Source of the DNA: Castellaniella defragrans
Lineage (GTDB): Bacteria > Pseudomonadota > Gammaproteobacteria > Burkholderiales > Burkholderiaceae_B
Length of the DNA: 64,000 nucleotides
Direction: 5' to 3'
Assembly: GCF_014203015.1 (NCBI RefSeq)
Contig: NZ_JACHIB010000011.1
Span: 1-64,000, forward strand
Position numbers and translations under genes: made by a program. The notes beneath the pieces are model-generated. The model made no database searches. It saw only the letters and a list, made by a program, of their open reading frames with translations, and had not been told where the DNA came from. The stretch's first letter is position 1. Each line of letters begins with the position of its first letter. Shown here piece by piece: positions 25,214 to 34,549 of this stretch.

Positions 25214-25654
25214 ATGTCCGTCACTCAACTGAACACGCTCGCCCCCGCCGAAGGCGCCAAGCGCCCCCGCCGCCGCGTGGGCCGCGGCATCGGCTCCGGC
25301 CTGGGCAAGACCGCCGGCCGTGGCCACAAGGGCCAGAAGTCCCGCGCGGGCGGTTTCCACAAGGTCGGTTTTGAAGGCGGCCAGATGCCGCTGCAGCGCC
25401 GCCTGCCCAAGCGCGGCTTCACGCCGCTGGGCCGCCACCTGTTCGCCGAAGTCCGTCTGTCGGACCTCCAGGCGCTGCCGGTCGACGAAATCGATCTGCA
25501 GGTCCTGAAGGCCGCCGGCCTGGTGGGCGAGCTGGTCCGCACGGTCAAGGTCATCAAGACCGGCGAACTGTCGCGCAAGGTCACCCTGCGCGGCATCAAT
25601 GCGACGGCCGGCGCCCGCGCCGCGATCGAAGCGGCCGGCGGATCGCTGGCGTAA
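25214..25654 (+). CDS. rplO: 50S ribosomal protein L15
   Basis: 146 aa. Gly/Arg/Lys-rich N-terminal extension ([20 protein letters not shown]) and the later [13 protein letters not shown], with the C-terminal fold ending [13 protein letters not shown] late large-subunit assembly protein. AAAGGAA precedes the ATG. Confidence 0.97.
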   Translation: MSVTQLNTLAPAEGAKRPRRRVGRGIGSGLGKTAGRGHKGQKSRAGGFHKVGFEGGQMPLQRRLPKRGFTPLGRHLFAEVRLSDLQALPVDEIDLQVLKAAGLVGELVRTVKVIKTGELSRKVTLRGINATAGARAAIEAAGGSLA

Positions 25655-25663
25655 GGGGCGGCT

Positions 25664-26989
25664 GTGGCCAAAGCTCAGGCACATAAGCCCAGTGCGGGAT
25701 ACGGCGACCTCAAGCGCCGCATCCTGTTCCTCGTGCTCGCCCTGATCGTCTACCGCCTGGGGACCCACATCCCCGTGCCCGGCATCAATCCGGACGCGCT
25801 GGCCGACCTGTTCCAGCAGAACCAGGGCGGCATCCTGGGGCTGTTCAACATGTTCTCCGGCGGCGCCCTGGAGCGCTTCTCCGTGCTGGCGCTGGGGATC
25901 ATGCCGTACATCTCGGCGGCCATCATCATGCAGCTGCTGGCGGTGGTGGTGCCCGCGCTGGAAGCCATCAAGAAGGAAGGCCAGTCCGGGCAGCGCAAGA
26001 TCACCCAGTACACCCGCTACGGCACGGTGTTCCTGGCGACCTTCCAGGCGATCGGCATCTCGGTGGCGCTGGAATCCCAGCCCGGCCTGGTCATCGACCC
26101 GGGCCTGCTGTTCCGCTTCACCACGATCGTGACGCTGGTCACCGGCAGCATGTTCATCATGTGGCTGGGCGAGCAGATCACCGAGCGCGGCCTGGGCAAC
26201 GGCATCTCGCTGCTGATCTTCGCCGGGATCGTCGCCGGCCTGCCCGGCGCGCTGGGCGGCATGCTCGACCTGGTGCGCACGGACTCGATGTCCATCCTGT
26301 CGGCGCTGTTCATCCTGGCCCTGGTGGTGGGCGTGACCTACTTCGTGGTCTTCGTCGAACGCGGCCAGCGCCGCATCACGGTGAACTACGCCAAGCGCCA
26401 GGTGGGCAACAAGCTCTACGGCGGCCAGTCCTCGCACCTGCCGCTGAAGCTGAACATGTCCGGCGTGATCCCGCCGATCTTCGCCTCGTCGATCATCCTG
26501 CTGCCCGCGACGGTCACCAGCTGGTTTTCCAGCAACCCGAACATGCGCTGGCTGGGCGACCTGGCCGCGGCCCTGTCGCCGCAGCAGCCGCTGTACGTGA
26601 CGCTGTATTCCGGCCTGATCATCTTCTTCTGCTTCTTCTATACCGCGCTGGTGTTCAACAGCCGCGAGACGGCGGACAATCTGAAGAAGAGCGGCGCCTT
26701 CGTGCCCGGGATCCGTCCCGGCGAGCAGACCGCGCGCTACATCGACAAGATCCTGATGCGGCTGACGCTGTCGGGCGCGATCTACGTCACGCTGGTCTGC
26801 CTGCTGCCCGAGCTGATGCAGATGCGCTGGAACGTGCCCTTCTATTTCGGCGGCACGTCCCTGCTGATCATCGTCGTCGTCGCGATGGATTTCATGGCGC
26901 AGGCGCAGGCTTACATGATGTCCCAACAGTATGACTCGCTGCTCCGGAAGGCGAACTTCAAGGGCGCCGCGGGCCTACCCATGCGCTGA
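25664..26989 (+). CDS. secY: Protein translocase subunit SecY
   Basis: 441 aa with a GTG start after GGGG. Ten-helix inner-membrane channel; seen: TM1 [21 protein letters not shown], the plug/TM2 region [22 protein letters not shown], and the cytosolic loop [19 protein letters not shown] needed for SecA and ribosome contact. Forms SecYEG for export and membrane insertion. In its normal place after rplO, followed after 5 bp by infA. Confidence 0.98.
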   Translation: MAKAQAHKPSAGYGDLKRRILFLVLALIVYRLGTHIPVPGINPDALADLFQQNQGGILGLFNMFSGGALERFSVLALGIMPYISAAIIMQLLAVVVPALEAIKKEGQSGQRKITQYTRYGTVFLATFQAIGISVALESQPGLVIDPGLLFRFTTIVTLVTGSMFIMWLGEQITERGLGNGISLLIFAGIVAGLPGALGGMLDLVRTDSMSILSALFILALVVGVTYFVVFVERGQRRITVNYAKRQVGNKLYGGQSSHLPLKLNMSGVIPPIFASSIILLPATVTSWFSSNPNMRWLGDLAAALSPQQPLYVTLYSGLIIFFCFFYTALVFNSRETADNLKKSGAFVPGIRPGEQTARYIDKILMRLTLSGAIYVTLVCLLPELMQMRWNVPFYFGGTSLLIIVVVAMDFMAQAQAYMMSQQYDSLLRKANFKGAAGLPMR

Positions 26990-26994
26990 AGAAC

Positions 26995-27213
26995 ATGTCC
27001 AAGGACGACGTCATCCAGATGCAAGGGGAGGTCATCGAAAACCTTCCCAACGCAACGTTCCGCGTCAAGCTGGAAAATGGCCACATGGTGCTGGGCCACA
27101 TTTCGGGCAAGATGCGTATGCACTACATCCGGATCCTTCCGGGCGACAAGGTCACAGTGGAGCTCACGCCCTATGACCTGTCGCGCGCCAGGATTGTTTT
27201 CCGCTCCAAGTAG
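26995..27213 (+). CDS. infA: Translation initiation factor IF-1
   Basis: 72 aa OB-fold protein, exact family length. Seen: [36 protein letters not shown] and the C-terminal RARIVFRSK. Occupies the ribosomal A site during initiation. Position between secY and rpmJ is common in betaproteobacteria. Confidence 0.97.
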   Translation: MSKDDVIQMQGEVIENLPNATFRVKLENGHMVLGHISGKMRMHYIRILPGDKVTVELTPYDLSRARIVFRSK

Positions 27214-27244
27214 GTAGCGGCCGGTCAAGAACCAGGAGATCACC

Positions 27245-27358
27245 ATGAAGGTAATGGCATCGGTAAAGCGGATCTGCCGCAACTGCAAAATCATCAAACG
27301 TCACGGCGTGGTGCGCGTCATCTGCACCGACCCGCGTCACAAGCAACGCCAAGGCTAA
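27245..27358 (+). CDS. rpmJ: 50S ribosomal protein L36
   Basis: 37 aa, ATG at 27245, with AGGAG 8 nt upstream. Zinc-ribbon form: Cys11, Cys14, Cys27 and His32 are present (CRNC, then CTDPRH). Short basic protein of the large subunit; located between infA and rpsM. Confidence 0.96.
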   Translation: MKVMASVKRICRNCKIIKRHGVVRVICTDPRHKQRQG

Positions 27359-27391
27359 GGCCGGGCACCACGGAATTCACGAGGAACAGTC

Positions 27392-27757
27392 ATGGCCCGT
27401 ATTGCTGGCATCAATATTCCGCCGCACCAACACGCCGAGATCGGTCTGACGGCCATCTTCGGCATCGGCCGCACCCGCGCCCGCAAGATCTGCGAAGCGA
27501 CCGGCATCGAGTACTCGAAGAAGATCAAGGATCTGACCGACGAGGAACTGGAAAAGATCCGTGAACAGATCAACGGCTACACGATCGAAGGCGACCTGCG
27601 CCGCGAAGTGCAGCTGTCGATCAAGCGCCTGATCGACCTGGGCACGTACCGTGGCATGCGCCACAAGCGCGGCCTGCCGGTGCGCGGCCAGCGCACCCGC
27701 ACCAACGCCCGCACCCGCAAGGGTCCGCGTCGCGCCGCAGCGTCCCTGAAGAAATAA
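27392..27757 (+). CDS. rpsM: 30S ribosomal protein S13
   Basis: 121 aa. Seen: [19 protein letters not shown], the helix-two-turn-helix [15 protein letters not shown] and the basic tail [16 protein letters not shown], which contacts P-site tRNA. First gene of the alpha operon by E. coli convention; no separate promoter is evident in the 33-bp gap after rpmJ. Confidence 0.98.
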   Translation: MARIAGINIPPHQHAEIGLTAIFGIGRTRARKICEATGIEYSKKIKDLTDEELEKIREQINGYTIEGDLRREVQLSIKRLIDLGTYRGMRHKRGLPVRGQRTRTNARTRKGPRRAAASLKK

Positions 27758-27771
27758 CCCGAGGAAAGAAC

Positions 27772-28170
27772 ATGGCGAAAGCTCAGAGCGGCGCCGCGCG
27801 CGTCCGCAAGAAAGTCAAGAAGAACGTGTCCGACGGGATCGCCCACGTCCACGCGTCCTTCAACAACACCATCATCACCATCACCGACCGCCAGGGCAAC
27901 GCCCTGTCGTGGGCCACGTCCGGTGGCGCCGGCTTCAAGGGCTCGCGCAAGTCGACGCCGTTCGCCGCCCAGGTGGCCGCCGAATCCGCCGGCCGCGTGG
28001 CCCAGGAATACGGCATCAAGACGCTGGAAGTCCGCATCAAGGGCCCCGGCCCCGGCCGCGAATCGTCCGTGCGCGCCCTGAATGCCCTGGGGATCAAGAT
28101 CTCCAGCATTTCGGACATCACGCCGGTGCCGCACAACGGCTGCCGTCCGCCCAAGCGTCGTCGTATCTAA
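27772..28170 (+). CDS. rpsK: 30S ribosomal protein S11
   Basis: 132 aa. Seen: [35 protein letters not shown] and the C-terminal [18 protein letters not shown]. Platform protein near the Shine-Dalgarno helix and E site. GAGGAAA precedes the ATG. Confidence 0.98.
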   Translation: MAKAQSGAARVRKKVKKNVSDGIAHVHASFNNTIITITDRQGNALSWATSGGAGFKGSRKSTPFAAQVAAESAGRVAQEYGIKTLEVRIKGPGPGRESSVRALNALGIKISSISDITPVPHNGCRPPKRRRI

Positions 28171-28180
28171 GGGGATCATC

Positions 28181-28804
28181 TTGGCTCGTTACACTGGACC
28201 CAAATGCAAGCTTTCGCGCCGCGAAGGCACCGACCTGTTCCTGAAGAGCGCCCGCCGTTCGCTGGATTCCAAGTGCAAGCTCGAATCCAAGCCCGGCCAG
28301 CACGGCCGCATCTCGGGTTCGCGCACTTCCGACTTCGGCCTGCAGCTGCGTGAAAAGCAGAAACTCAAGCGCATGTACGGCGTGCTGGAAAAGCAGTTCC
28401 GCAAGTACTTCGCCGAAGCCGACCGCCGCCGCGGCAACACCGGCGAGACGCTGATCCAGCTGCTCGAATCGCGCCTGGACAACGTCGTCTACCGCATGGG
28501 CTTCGGCTCCACCCGCGCCGAGGCGCGCCAGCTGGTCAACCACCGCGCCATCGAGCTGAACGGCCGTACCGCCGACATCGCCTCGATGCTGGTCAAGGCC
28601 GGCGACGTGGTCGCCGTGCGCGAAAAGGCGAAGAACCAGTCCCGCATCAAGGAAGCCCTGGAACTGGCGACCGGCAACGGCCTGCCCCAGTGGGTCGAGG
28701 TCGATGCCGCCAAGCTGTCGGGCGTGTTCAAGCAGGCCCCGGATCGTGCCGACGTCGCCCACGACGTCAACGAATCCATGGTCGTGGAACTGTATTCCCG
28801 CTGA
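28181..28804 (+). CDS. rpsD: 30S ribosomal protein S4
   Basis: 207 aa from a TTG start at 28181. The family N-terminus (M)[15 protein letters not shown] begins exactly there and AAGGGG lies 5-10 nt upstream, so an upstream in-frame ATG at 28082 inside rpsK is not used. S4 domain seen as [22 protein letters not shown] and [11 protein letters not shown]. Initiates 30S assembly and represses the alpha operon in E. coli. A TTG start may lower its rate of translation. Confidence 0.95.
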   Translation: MARYTGPKCKLSRREGTDLFLKSARRSLDSKCKLESKPGQHGRISGSRTSDFGLQLREKQKLKRMYGVLEKQFRKYFAEADRRRGNTGETLIQLLESRLDNVVYRMGFGSTRAEARQLVNHRAIELNGRTADIASMLVKAGDVVAVREKAKNQSRIKEALELATGNGLPQWVEVDAAKLSGVFKQAPDRADVAHDVNESMVVELYSR

Positions 28805-28811
28805 TCGATCC

Positions 28812-28898
28812 CGGTGGCCTCGCGCCACCGCGCGGTCTCCGGCCCGCGTCCGGAGGCCGTCCGCCAGCCCACGCCCAGGCGCGCGCCCGGGGTGGGCT
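28812..28898 (+). other. Cluster of three inverted repeats in the rpsD-rpoA spacer
   Basis: Three hairpins follow rpsD: CGGTGGC/GCCACCG (28812-28830), CTCCGG/CCGGAG (28837-28855) and AGCCCAC/GTGGGCT (28866-28898). None is followed by a clear T-tract. They may affect mRNA processing or act as S4-type control elements; the function is not shown. Confidence 0.5.
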
Positions 28899-28984
28899 GT
28901 GGTCTTCCCCGGCTTTGCCGCCGGTTCTTCATGTCCGTCAGCCTTATCGGTGTAACGAGCCGAGGGTATTGAAAAGGAACATCC

Positions 28985-29983
28985 ATGTCCGCACAAGGTT
29001 TTCTGAAACCCCGCACCATCTCCGTCGAAACCCTGGGCGCGCATCACGCCAAGGTCGTGATGGAGCCCTTCGAGCGCGGCTACGGCCACACGCTGGGCAA
29101 CGCCCTGCGCCGCATCCTGCTGTCCTCCATGTCGGGCTACGCCCCCACGGAAGTCCAGATCAGCGGGGTGGTGCACGAATACTCCACGATCGCCGGGGTG
29201 CGCGAGGACGTCGTCGACATCCTCCTGAACCTCAAGGGCGTGGTGTTCAAGCTGCACAACCGCGACGAAGTCACGCTGCAGCTCAACAAGCAGGGCCCCG
29301 GTGAAGTCCGCGCCCGCGACATCGAACTGCCGCACGACGTCGAGATCATCAATCCGGACCACCTGATCGCCACCCTGACGGACAACGGCCGCCTGGAAAT
29401 GCAGATCAAGGTCGAGCAGGGCCGCGGCTACGTGCCGGGCAACGTGCGCGCCCTGGTGGACGACCGTTCGGCCACCATCGGCCAGATCGTGCTGGATGCC
29501 TCCTTCAGCCCCGTGCGCCGCGTCAGCTACGCCGTGGAAAACGCCCGCGTCGAGCAGCGCACCGACCTGGACAAGCTGGTGCTGGACGTGCAGACCAACG
29601 GCGTCATCAGTCCCGAGGAAGCCGTGCGCCAGTCGGCCCGCATCCTGATGGACCAGATCTCCGTGTTCGTGTCGCTGGCCGACAAGGACGCCGGCCAGCT
29701 GACCACCAGCATCTCCTCGACCGGCACGTCGGCGCCGATCGATCCGGTGCTGCTGCGCCCGGTCGACGACCTGGAGCTGACGGTGCGTTCGGCCAACTGC
29801 CTGAAGGCCGAAAACATCTACTACATCGGCGACCTGATCCAGCGCACGGAAAACGAGCTGCTCAAGACTCCGAACCTGGGCCGCAAGTCGCTCAACGAGA
29901 TCAAGGAAGTCCTGGCCGCGCGTGGCCTGACCCTGGGCATGAAGCTGGAAAACTGGCCGCCCGTCGGCCTCGAACGCCCCTGA
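28985..29983 (+). CDS. rpoA: DNA-directed RNA polymerase alpha subunit
   Basis: 332 aa. N-terminal dimerisation domain with [19 protein letters not shown] near residue 25, then the interdomain linker and a C-terminal domain with [20 protein letters not shown] and [20 protein letters not shown], which contacts UP elements and activators. Assembles the RNA polymerase core. Preceded by AAAGGAA and a 180-bp hairpin-rich spacer. Confidence 0.99.
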   Translation: MSAQGFLKPRTISVETLGAHHAKVVMEPFERGYGHTLGNALRRILLSSMSGYAPTEVQISGVVHEYSTIAGVREDVVDILLNLKGVVFKLHNRDEVTLQLNKQGPGEVRARDIELPHDVEIINPDHLIATLTDNGRLEMQIKVEQGRGYVPGNVRALVDDRSATIGQIVLDASFSPVRRVSYAVENARVEQRTDLDKLVLDVQTNGVISPEEAVRQSARILMDQISVFVSLADKDAGQLTTSISSTGTSAPIDPVLLRPVDDLELTVRSANCLKAENIYYIGDLIQRTENELLKTPNLGRKSLNEIKEVLAARGLTLGMKLENWPPVGLERP

Positions 29984-30131
29984 TCGCAGCACCGGCGCGC
30001 GGGCGGCCACCGAGGCCGCGCGCGTGCTAACATCCCGCCCTGGCCGTTTCGGCGGCCGGGATCCAACCCCACCCGGGCCGCGGCTCGTCCGATAGAAGAT
30101 CCGGGTTCCATAGATTCAAAAGGAAATCGAA

Positions 30132-30515
30132 ATGCGCCATCGTCACGGCCTTCGCAAACTGAACCGCACCAGCAGCCACCGTCTGGCCATGTTCCGCAAC
30201 ATGGCGGTGTCCCTGCTGACCCACGAAGCCATCAAGACCACCCTGCCCAAGGCCAAGGAACTGCGCCGCGTGGTCGAGCCCCTGATCACCCTGGGCAAGA
30301 ACCCCACGCTGGCCAACCGCCGCCTGGCCTTCGCCCGCCTGCGCGACCGCGACGCCGTCACCAAGCTGTTCAACGACATCGGGCCGCGCTTCGCCGCGCG
30401 CAACGGCGGCTACACCCGTGTGCTGAAGATGGGCTTCCGCCAGGGCGACAACGCCCCCATGGCCTACATGGAACTGGTCGACCGTCCCGAAGCCGAGGCG
30501 CCGGCCGGCGAATAA
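30132..30515 (+). CDS. rplQ: 50S ribosomal protein L17
   Basis: 127 aa. Seen: [20 protein letters not shown], the helix [18 protein letters not shown] and [20 protein letters not shown]. Last gene of the alpha operon, followed by a strong intrinsic terminator. AAAGGAA precedes the ATG. Confidence 0.98.
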   Translation: MRHRHGLRKLNRTSSHRLAMFRNMAVSLLTHEAIKTTLPKAKELRRVVEPLITLGKNPTLANRRLAFARLRDRDAVTKLFNDIGPRFAARNGGYTRVLKMGFRQGDNAPMAYMELVDRPEAEAPAGE

Positions 30516-30574
30516 GCCGTCCAGGCAGTCCTCCAGGCCTCTCGCCCGCCGCTCTCCGTGGCGGCGATGCGGCG

Positions 30575-30600
30575 AACGGGCCCTCCAGGGGGCCCGTTTT
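30575..30600 (+). terminator. Rho-independent terminator after rplQ
   Basis: Perfect 9-bp stem AACGGGCCC (30575-30583) with GGGCCCGTT (30590-30598), 6-nt loop, ending in TTTT. Marks the end of the spc-alpha transcription unit. Confidence 0.88.
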
Positions 30601-30743
30601 GCATTGCGGGCCGCAGGCGCGCGGTGCGGCCCGCCCTCCGGCATGACGGGGATCAAGACACCTGGGCATGCCGCGCCGCCGGATGCCGCGTCCGGTGCGC
30701 GCCGCGGGTACAATGAGTCCAATACCCACACCGCCCGAAAGCC

Positions 30744-31148
30744 ATGAAAGATCAGACACCTGGCGGCAATCCCGCCCTGGTCGTGCGCCAGGCCGGCGCC
30801 GCCACCGACACCGTGGTGGTGCTCAGCACGGCCCCCGACGAACTCCTGGCCAAGCGCATCGCGCACGTGCTGGTCGAGGAATCGCTGGTGGCCTGTGCCC
30901 AGGTGGGGCCGGCCATCGTCTCCATGTACCTGTGGCAGGGGGAGCTCGAAGGCACGGACGAGGTCCAGCTGCTGTTCAAGACCACGGCGGACACGCTGCC
31001 GGCGCTCTACGAGCGGCTGTGCGCGCTGCATCCCTACGAGATCCCCGAATTCATGGTGCTGGGCGTGCCCGCGGGCAGCCGCGCCTACCTGGACTGGGTC
31101 GCCCAGTCCACCCGGCCCGCCCTCCAGGCCGCCACCCGCGAGGCCTGA
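30744..31148 (+). CDS. cutA: Divalent cation tolerance protein CutA
   Basis: 134 aa. CutA1 fold: VVVLSTAPDELLAKRIAHVL, LVACAQVGPAIVSMYLWQG and LHPYEIPEFMVLG are the conserved segments; homologues form stable trimers and bind metal ions. A leader of about 20 residues precedes the core. A possible -10 element (TACAAT, 30709-30714) lies upstream without a clear -35. Followed by dsbD, the same pair as in E. coli. Confidence 0.9.
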   Translation: MKDQTPGGNPALVVRQAGAATDTVVVLSTAPDELLAKRIAHVLVEESLVACAQVGPAIVSMYLWQGELEGTDEVQLLFKTTADTLPALYERLCALHPYEIPEFMVLGVPAGSRAYLDWVAQSTRPALQAATREA

Positions 31149-31227
31149 GAGGCCCGCGGGGCCCGCCTCCGCCGCATCGCCGTATCCGCTGCGTCCGCCG
31201 CAGCCGCCGTATTCAAGGAAGCCGTTC

Positions 31228-33417
31228 ATGTCGTATCTGCCGGGCTCGTCCATTCCGCGGCCCGTGTGCCGCCCGGCCGCGCCGGGCGTGAATCGGTCCG
31301 CAAGGACCGCCCCGCGTCCCGCCTCGCCTCCCTTCGTGCGCGGGCTGCCGCGCCGCATGGCGGCCCTGCTGGGCATCCTGCTGCTGGCGCTCTGCGGCCT
31401 GCTGCTGGGTTCCGGCCCGGCCCGGGCGGCGGACGACTTCCTGCCGCCCGAGCAGGCCTTCGCCGACACCGCCGCCATGGCCGATCCCCTGACCCTGGAC
31501 GTGCACTGGGAGATCGCGCCCGGCTATTACATGTACCAGGACCGCTTCGAGGTGCGCATCGAGGACGCCCAGGGGCGGCTGCTGGTGTTCCGGCGTTCCG
31601 ACCTGACGCCGGAGGACGCCGAGACCCGCGCGCCGGCCTGGGGTGACGCCCTGCGGCTGCCGCACGGGCGGGTCAAGTACGACCCCACCTTCGAGAAGGA
31701 TATGGAGGTCTTCCACGGCGGCGTGACGCTGCGGACGGCCCTGCGGCCCGGCGCCGGGGGGCCGCTGCGGGTCTCCGTCACCGGTCAGGGCTGCGCCGAC
31801 GAGGGCCTGTGCTATCCGCCCATGACGAAGACCCTGGTCCTGCAGGCCGACGGCGGCGGCTACCGCGCGGTCGGCGAGCAGGTCCGCGACCGGGTGCCGC
31901 CGCCGCGCGACGAGACGCCCGCCGCTGCCGCTCCCGGCGGAGCGCCCGGGACGGACACCGGATTGTCGGCGGCCTTGCGCGGCGGCGCGGGGGCGGCGCC
32001 GGCGGGCGCGCCCGCAACTTCGTCCATGGCTTCGTCCGCAGCCCCTTCCGCGGCCGCCGGGCCGGACGGCGGATCCTGGCTGGACCTGGGCGACGTGGGC
32101 ATGGCGGCCTGGCTGCACCAGGCGCCGCTGTGGCAGATCCTGGCGCTGAGCCTGGCGCTGGGCGCCCTGCTGTCGCTCACGCCCTGCGTGCTGCCCATGG
32201 TGCCCATCCTGCTGGCCGTGATTTCCGGCGGCGGGGGGCCGGTCGGCCGGGCGCGCGGCCTGGGGCTGGCGGCGATCTACGTGCTGGGCATGTCCCTGGT
32301 GTACACCGCGCTGGGCGTGGCGGCCGGCCTGCTGGGCGCGGGCCTGGCCGCCTGGCTGCAATCGCCCTGGGTGCTGGGCACCTTCGCCGTGCTGCTGGCG
32401 CTGTTCGCGCTGGCGATGCTGGACGTCTTCACCCTGCAGGCCCCGGTGGGCCTGCAGTCGGCCATGCAGGCGCGCCTGCAGCGCCTGCCGGGCGGCCATG
32501 CGGGCGGCGTGTTCGTGATGGGCCTGCTGTCGGCTCTGATCGTCGGTCCCTGCGTGGCCGCGCCGCTGGCCGGCGTGCTGCTGTTCATCTCGCAGACCGG
32601 CGACGTGGTGGTGGGCGGCGCCGCCCTGTTCGCCCTGGCCTGGGGCGAGGGCCTGCTGCTGCTCGCCGTGGGCGCGGGCGCCGGCGCCCTGATGCCGCGC
32701 GCCGGGGCCTGGATGACGCCGCTGAAGGCGGGCTTCGGCCTGCTGCTGCTGGCCACCGCCTGGTGGATGGCGCGGCCGCTGCTGGCCGACGGCCTGTACG
32801 TGGCCGGCTGGGTGCTGCTGGCCCTGTGGGCCGCCCTGCTGGCCTGGTCGGCCGCCGCCCAGGGCAAGGGCGAGGCCGGGCCGCTGCGGCTGCTGACGCG
32901 CGCCCTGGCCCTGATGCTGGCCCTCTGGGGGCTGGCGCAGGGCGCCGGGCTGCTGGCGGGCGGGCGCGACATGCTGCGCCCCCTGGCGCCCTTCACCGCC
33001 GGCGTGGCCGGGTCGGGCGGCGCGGCCCTGGCCGCCGCCGATCCCGCCGCGATCCGCGCCCGCTTCACGCGCGTGGCGTCCGTGGCGGACCTGGACGCCC
33101 GGCTGGCGGCCGCCGGCCGGCCCGTGATGCTGGACTTCTACGCCGACTGGTGCGTGTCCTGCCTGGAGATGGAGAAATTCACCTTCAGCGATCCGGCCGT
33201 GGCCGAGCGCATGGACCGCATGCTGCTGCTGCAGGCGGACGTCACCCGCATGACGGACGAGGACCGCGCCCTGCTGGCGCGCTTCGATCTGTTCGGCCCG
33301 CCGGGCATCCTGTTCTTCGATGCGGGCGGGCGGATCATCCCCGAGGCCCGGGTGGTGGGGTTCAGGAAGGCCGAGGCTTTCCGCAAGGTGCAGGACCGGG
33401 TGCTGGGCGGGGGCTAG
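31228..33417 (+). CDS. dsbD: Thiol:disulfide interchange protein DsbD
   Basis: 729 aa from the ATG at 31228, which has AAGGAA 7 nt upstream; an in-frame ATG at 31357 gives 686 aa and a more typical signal peptide (MAALLGILLLALCGLLLGSG to ARA). All three domains are present: periplasmic alpha domain with Cys pair GCADEGLCYPP (about 189 and 195), transmembrane beta domain with TPCVLPM (about 319) and GPCVAAP (about 442), and periplasmic thioredoxin-like gamma domain with YADWCVSC (about 642 and 645). Transfers electrons from cytoplasmic thioredoxin to DsbC, DsbG and cytochrome c maturation. The extra N-terminal 43 residues are partly encoded by a dispersed repeat copy. Confidence 0.93.
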   Translation: MSYLPGSSIPRPVCRPAAPGVNRSARTAPRPASPPFVRGLPRRMAALLGILLLALCGLLLGSGPARAADDFLPPEQAFADTAAMADPLTLDVHWEIAPGYYMYQDRFEVRIEDAQGRLLVFRRSDLTPEDAETRAPAWGDALRLPHGRVKYDPTFEKDMEVFHGGVTLRTALRPGAGGPLRVSVTGQGCADEGLCYPPMTKTLVLQADGGGYRAVGEQVRDRVPPPRDETPAAAAPGGAPGTDTGLSAALRGGAGAAPAGAPATSSMASSAAPSAAAGPDGGSWLDLGDVGMAAWLHQAPLWQILALSLALGALLSLTPCVLPMVPILLAVISGGGGPVGRARGLGLAAIYVLGMSLVYTALGVAAGLLGAGLAAWLQSPWVLGTFAVLLALFALAMLDVFTLQAPVGLQSAMQARLQRLPGGHAGGVFVMGLLSALIVGPCVAAPLAGVLLFISQTGDVVVGGAALFALAWGEGLLLLAVGAGAGALMPRAGAWMTPLKAGFGLLLLATAWWMARPLLADGLYVAGWVLLALWAALLAWSAAAQGKGEAGPLRLLTRALALMLALWGLAQGAGLLAGGRDMLRPLAPFTAGVAGSGGAALAAADPAAIRARFTRVASVADLDARLAAAGRPVMLDFYADWCVSCLEMEKFTFSDPAVAERMDRMLLLQADVTRMTDEDRALLARFDLFGPPGILFFDAGGRIIPEARVVGFRKAEAFRKVQDRVLGGG
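31256..31323 (-). repeat. Dispersed intergenic palindromic repeat, copy B
   Basis: Inverted copy of the 68-bp element at 5711-5778: on the minus strand it reads GGCGGGACGC, then the shared core GGTCC-TTGC-GGACC and GGCCGGGCGGC. It falls between the two candidate start codons of dsbD. Confidence 0.7.
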
Positions 33418-33460
33418 GCGCCCTCGTATCCATCTGCGATGCCTAGTGGTTTCCCTGATA

Positions 33461-33487
33461 TTGAGCGCAGGGGCCTACTGTGATAAT
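33461..33487 (+). promoter_or_regulatory. Possible promoter of the AraC-type regulator
   Basis: Extended -10 TG-T-GATAAT (33479-33487), with TTGAGC at 33461-33466 as a possible -35 at a short 15-bp spacing. The regulator ATG is 36 bp downstream. Confidence 0.4.
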
Positions 33488-33522
33488 GCCCAGGGTAGGA
33501 GAGATTCAAGTCTGGGAATTCG

Positions 33523-34374
33523 ATGTCTTTTGCCATACGCGCATTTCAAGGCCAGTTTGGACGGATTGCCTTGCTGGATATGAATGGCCCCCTTGTGATG
33601 CATGCGCATTCACAATGCCATGTGCTGCTCAAAGTCGGTGGCGAGGACACCTGCTTTTCAGTACGTAACGCGTCCGTTCCTCTGACGGATCGGACCATGG
33701 TGTTGATCAATTCCTGGGAACCGCACGCTTATACGCATCGTCCCGATGCGCCGCGTACTCTCATCCTTGGGCTCTACATCGAACCGCAATGGTTGGTGGG
33801 TATAGAAAAAGCCCTGATCACCAGCGGCAATCCGAGCTTCTTCCAGAGCTCTTGTGCGGAAGTCTCCGATACCGTGCGCGATATGGCCAATGCGTTGGCG
33901 GCCGAAATGCTGTGCGGTGCCGAATTGGCGGGACCAGAGCTGGAGGAACGCCTGTTCGGGCTCATGATTGCCGTGATCGAGTCGTTTGCGCGCTGGCGGA
34001 ATTTCGGCCTGTGGCAAGCGGACAATCTGGCGCGGGTGCAAGATCCGCGCATCCGGCGCACCATCACCTACATGCGGGCCAATGTCGGTGCCGATCTGGA
34101 CGTTAATGCCCTGGCGGCCAAAGCGTGTCTGTCCAGGGCCCATTTCTTCAAACTGTTCCAGCAGTCGACGAATGTGACGCCCCAGGTCTATGCCAACGTC
34201 TTGCGGCTCGAGACGGCGATACAGGATGTCGCTCATACGCAAGAAGCCCTGGCGGATCTGTCGGGACGCCTGGGGTTCAGTGCGCAAAGTCATTTCACCC
34301 GTTTCTTCCACCAGCACGTCGGTGCCACGCCTAGCCAGTATCGCAAGGTCGTGGACGTGATGGCCCGGTCTTAG
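33523..34374 (+). CDS. AraC-family transcriptional regulator
   Basis: 283 aa. N-terminal cupin-like sensor part (MHAHSQCHVLLKVGGEDTCF, NSWEPHAYTHRP), then the C-terminal double helix-turn-helix from about residue 180: DVNALAAKACLSRAHFFKLF and LADLSGRLGFSAQSHFTRFF, ending HVGATPSQYRK. It precedes, and reads in the same direction as, the molybdenum hydroxylase/CoA-ligase operon, so it is the likely activator of that pathway. GC content is visibly lower than in dsbD before it; it marks the left edge of the catabolic island. Confidence 0.88.
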   Translation: MSFAIRAFQGQFGRIALLDMNGPLVMHAHSQCHVLLKVGGEDTCFSVRNASVPLTDRTMVLINSWEPHAYTHRPDAPRTLILGLYIEPQWLVGIEKALITSGNPSFFQSSCAEVSDTVRDMANALAAEMLCGAELAGPELEERLFGLMIAVIESFARWRNFGLWQADNLARVQDPRIRRTITYMRANVGADLDVNALAAKACLSRAHFFKLFQQSTNVTPQVYANVLRLETAIQDVAHTQEALADLSGRLGFSAQSHFTRFFHQHVGATPSQYRKVVDVMARS

Positions 34375-34549
34375 ATTCCACCTCCCCTTCGCTTGCCGGT
34401 CCGGGGCGTTTCCGTCCCGGTGCTTGGGCCATGCACACTGCTTTTGTCGAATAAACAGACTCCATGGTAAATACGCGGACTGCTGGGTAAGGCTCTTTCG
34501 CGCTGCGCTCCCTACACTTTTCCAAACGAATCGCTTTGTGCGAAGAGAG

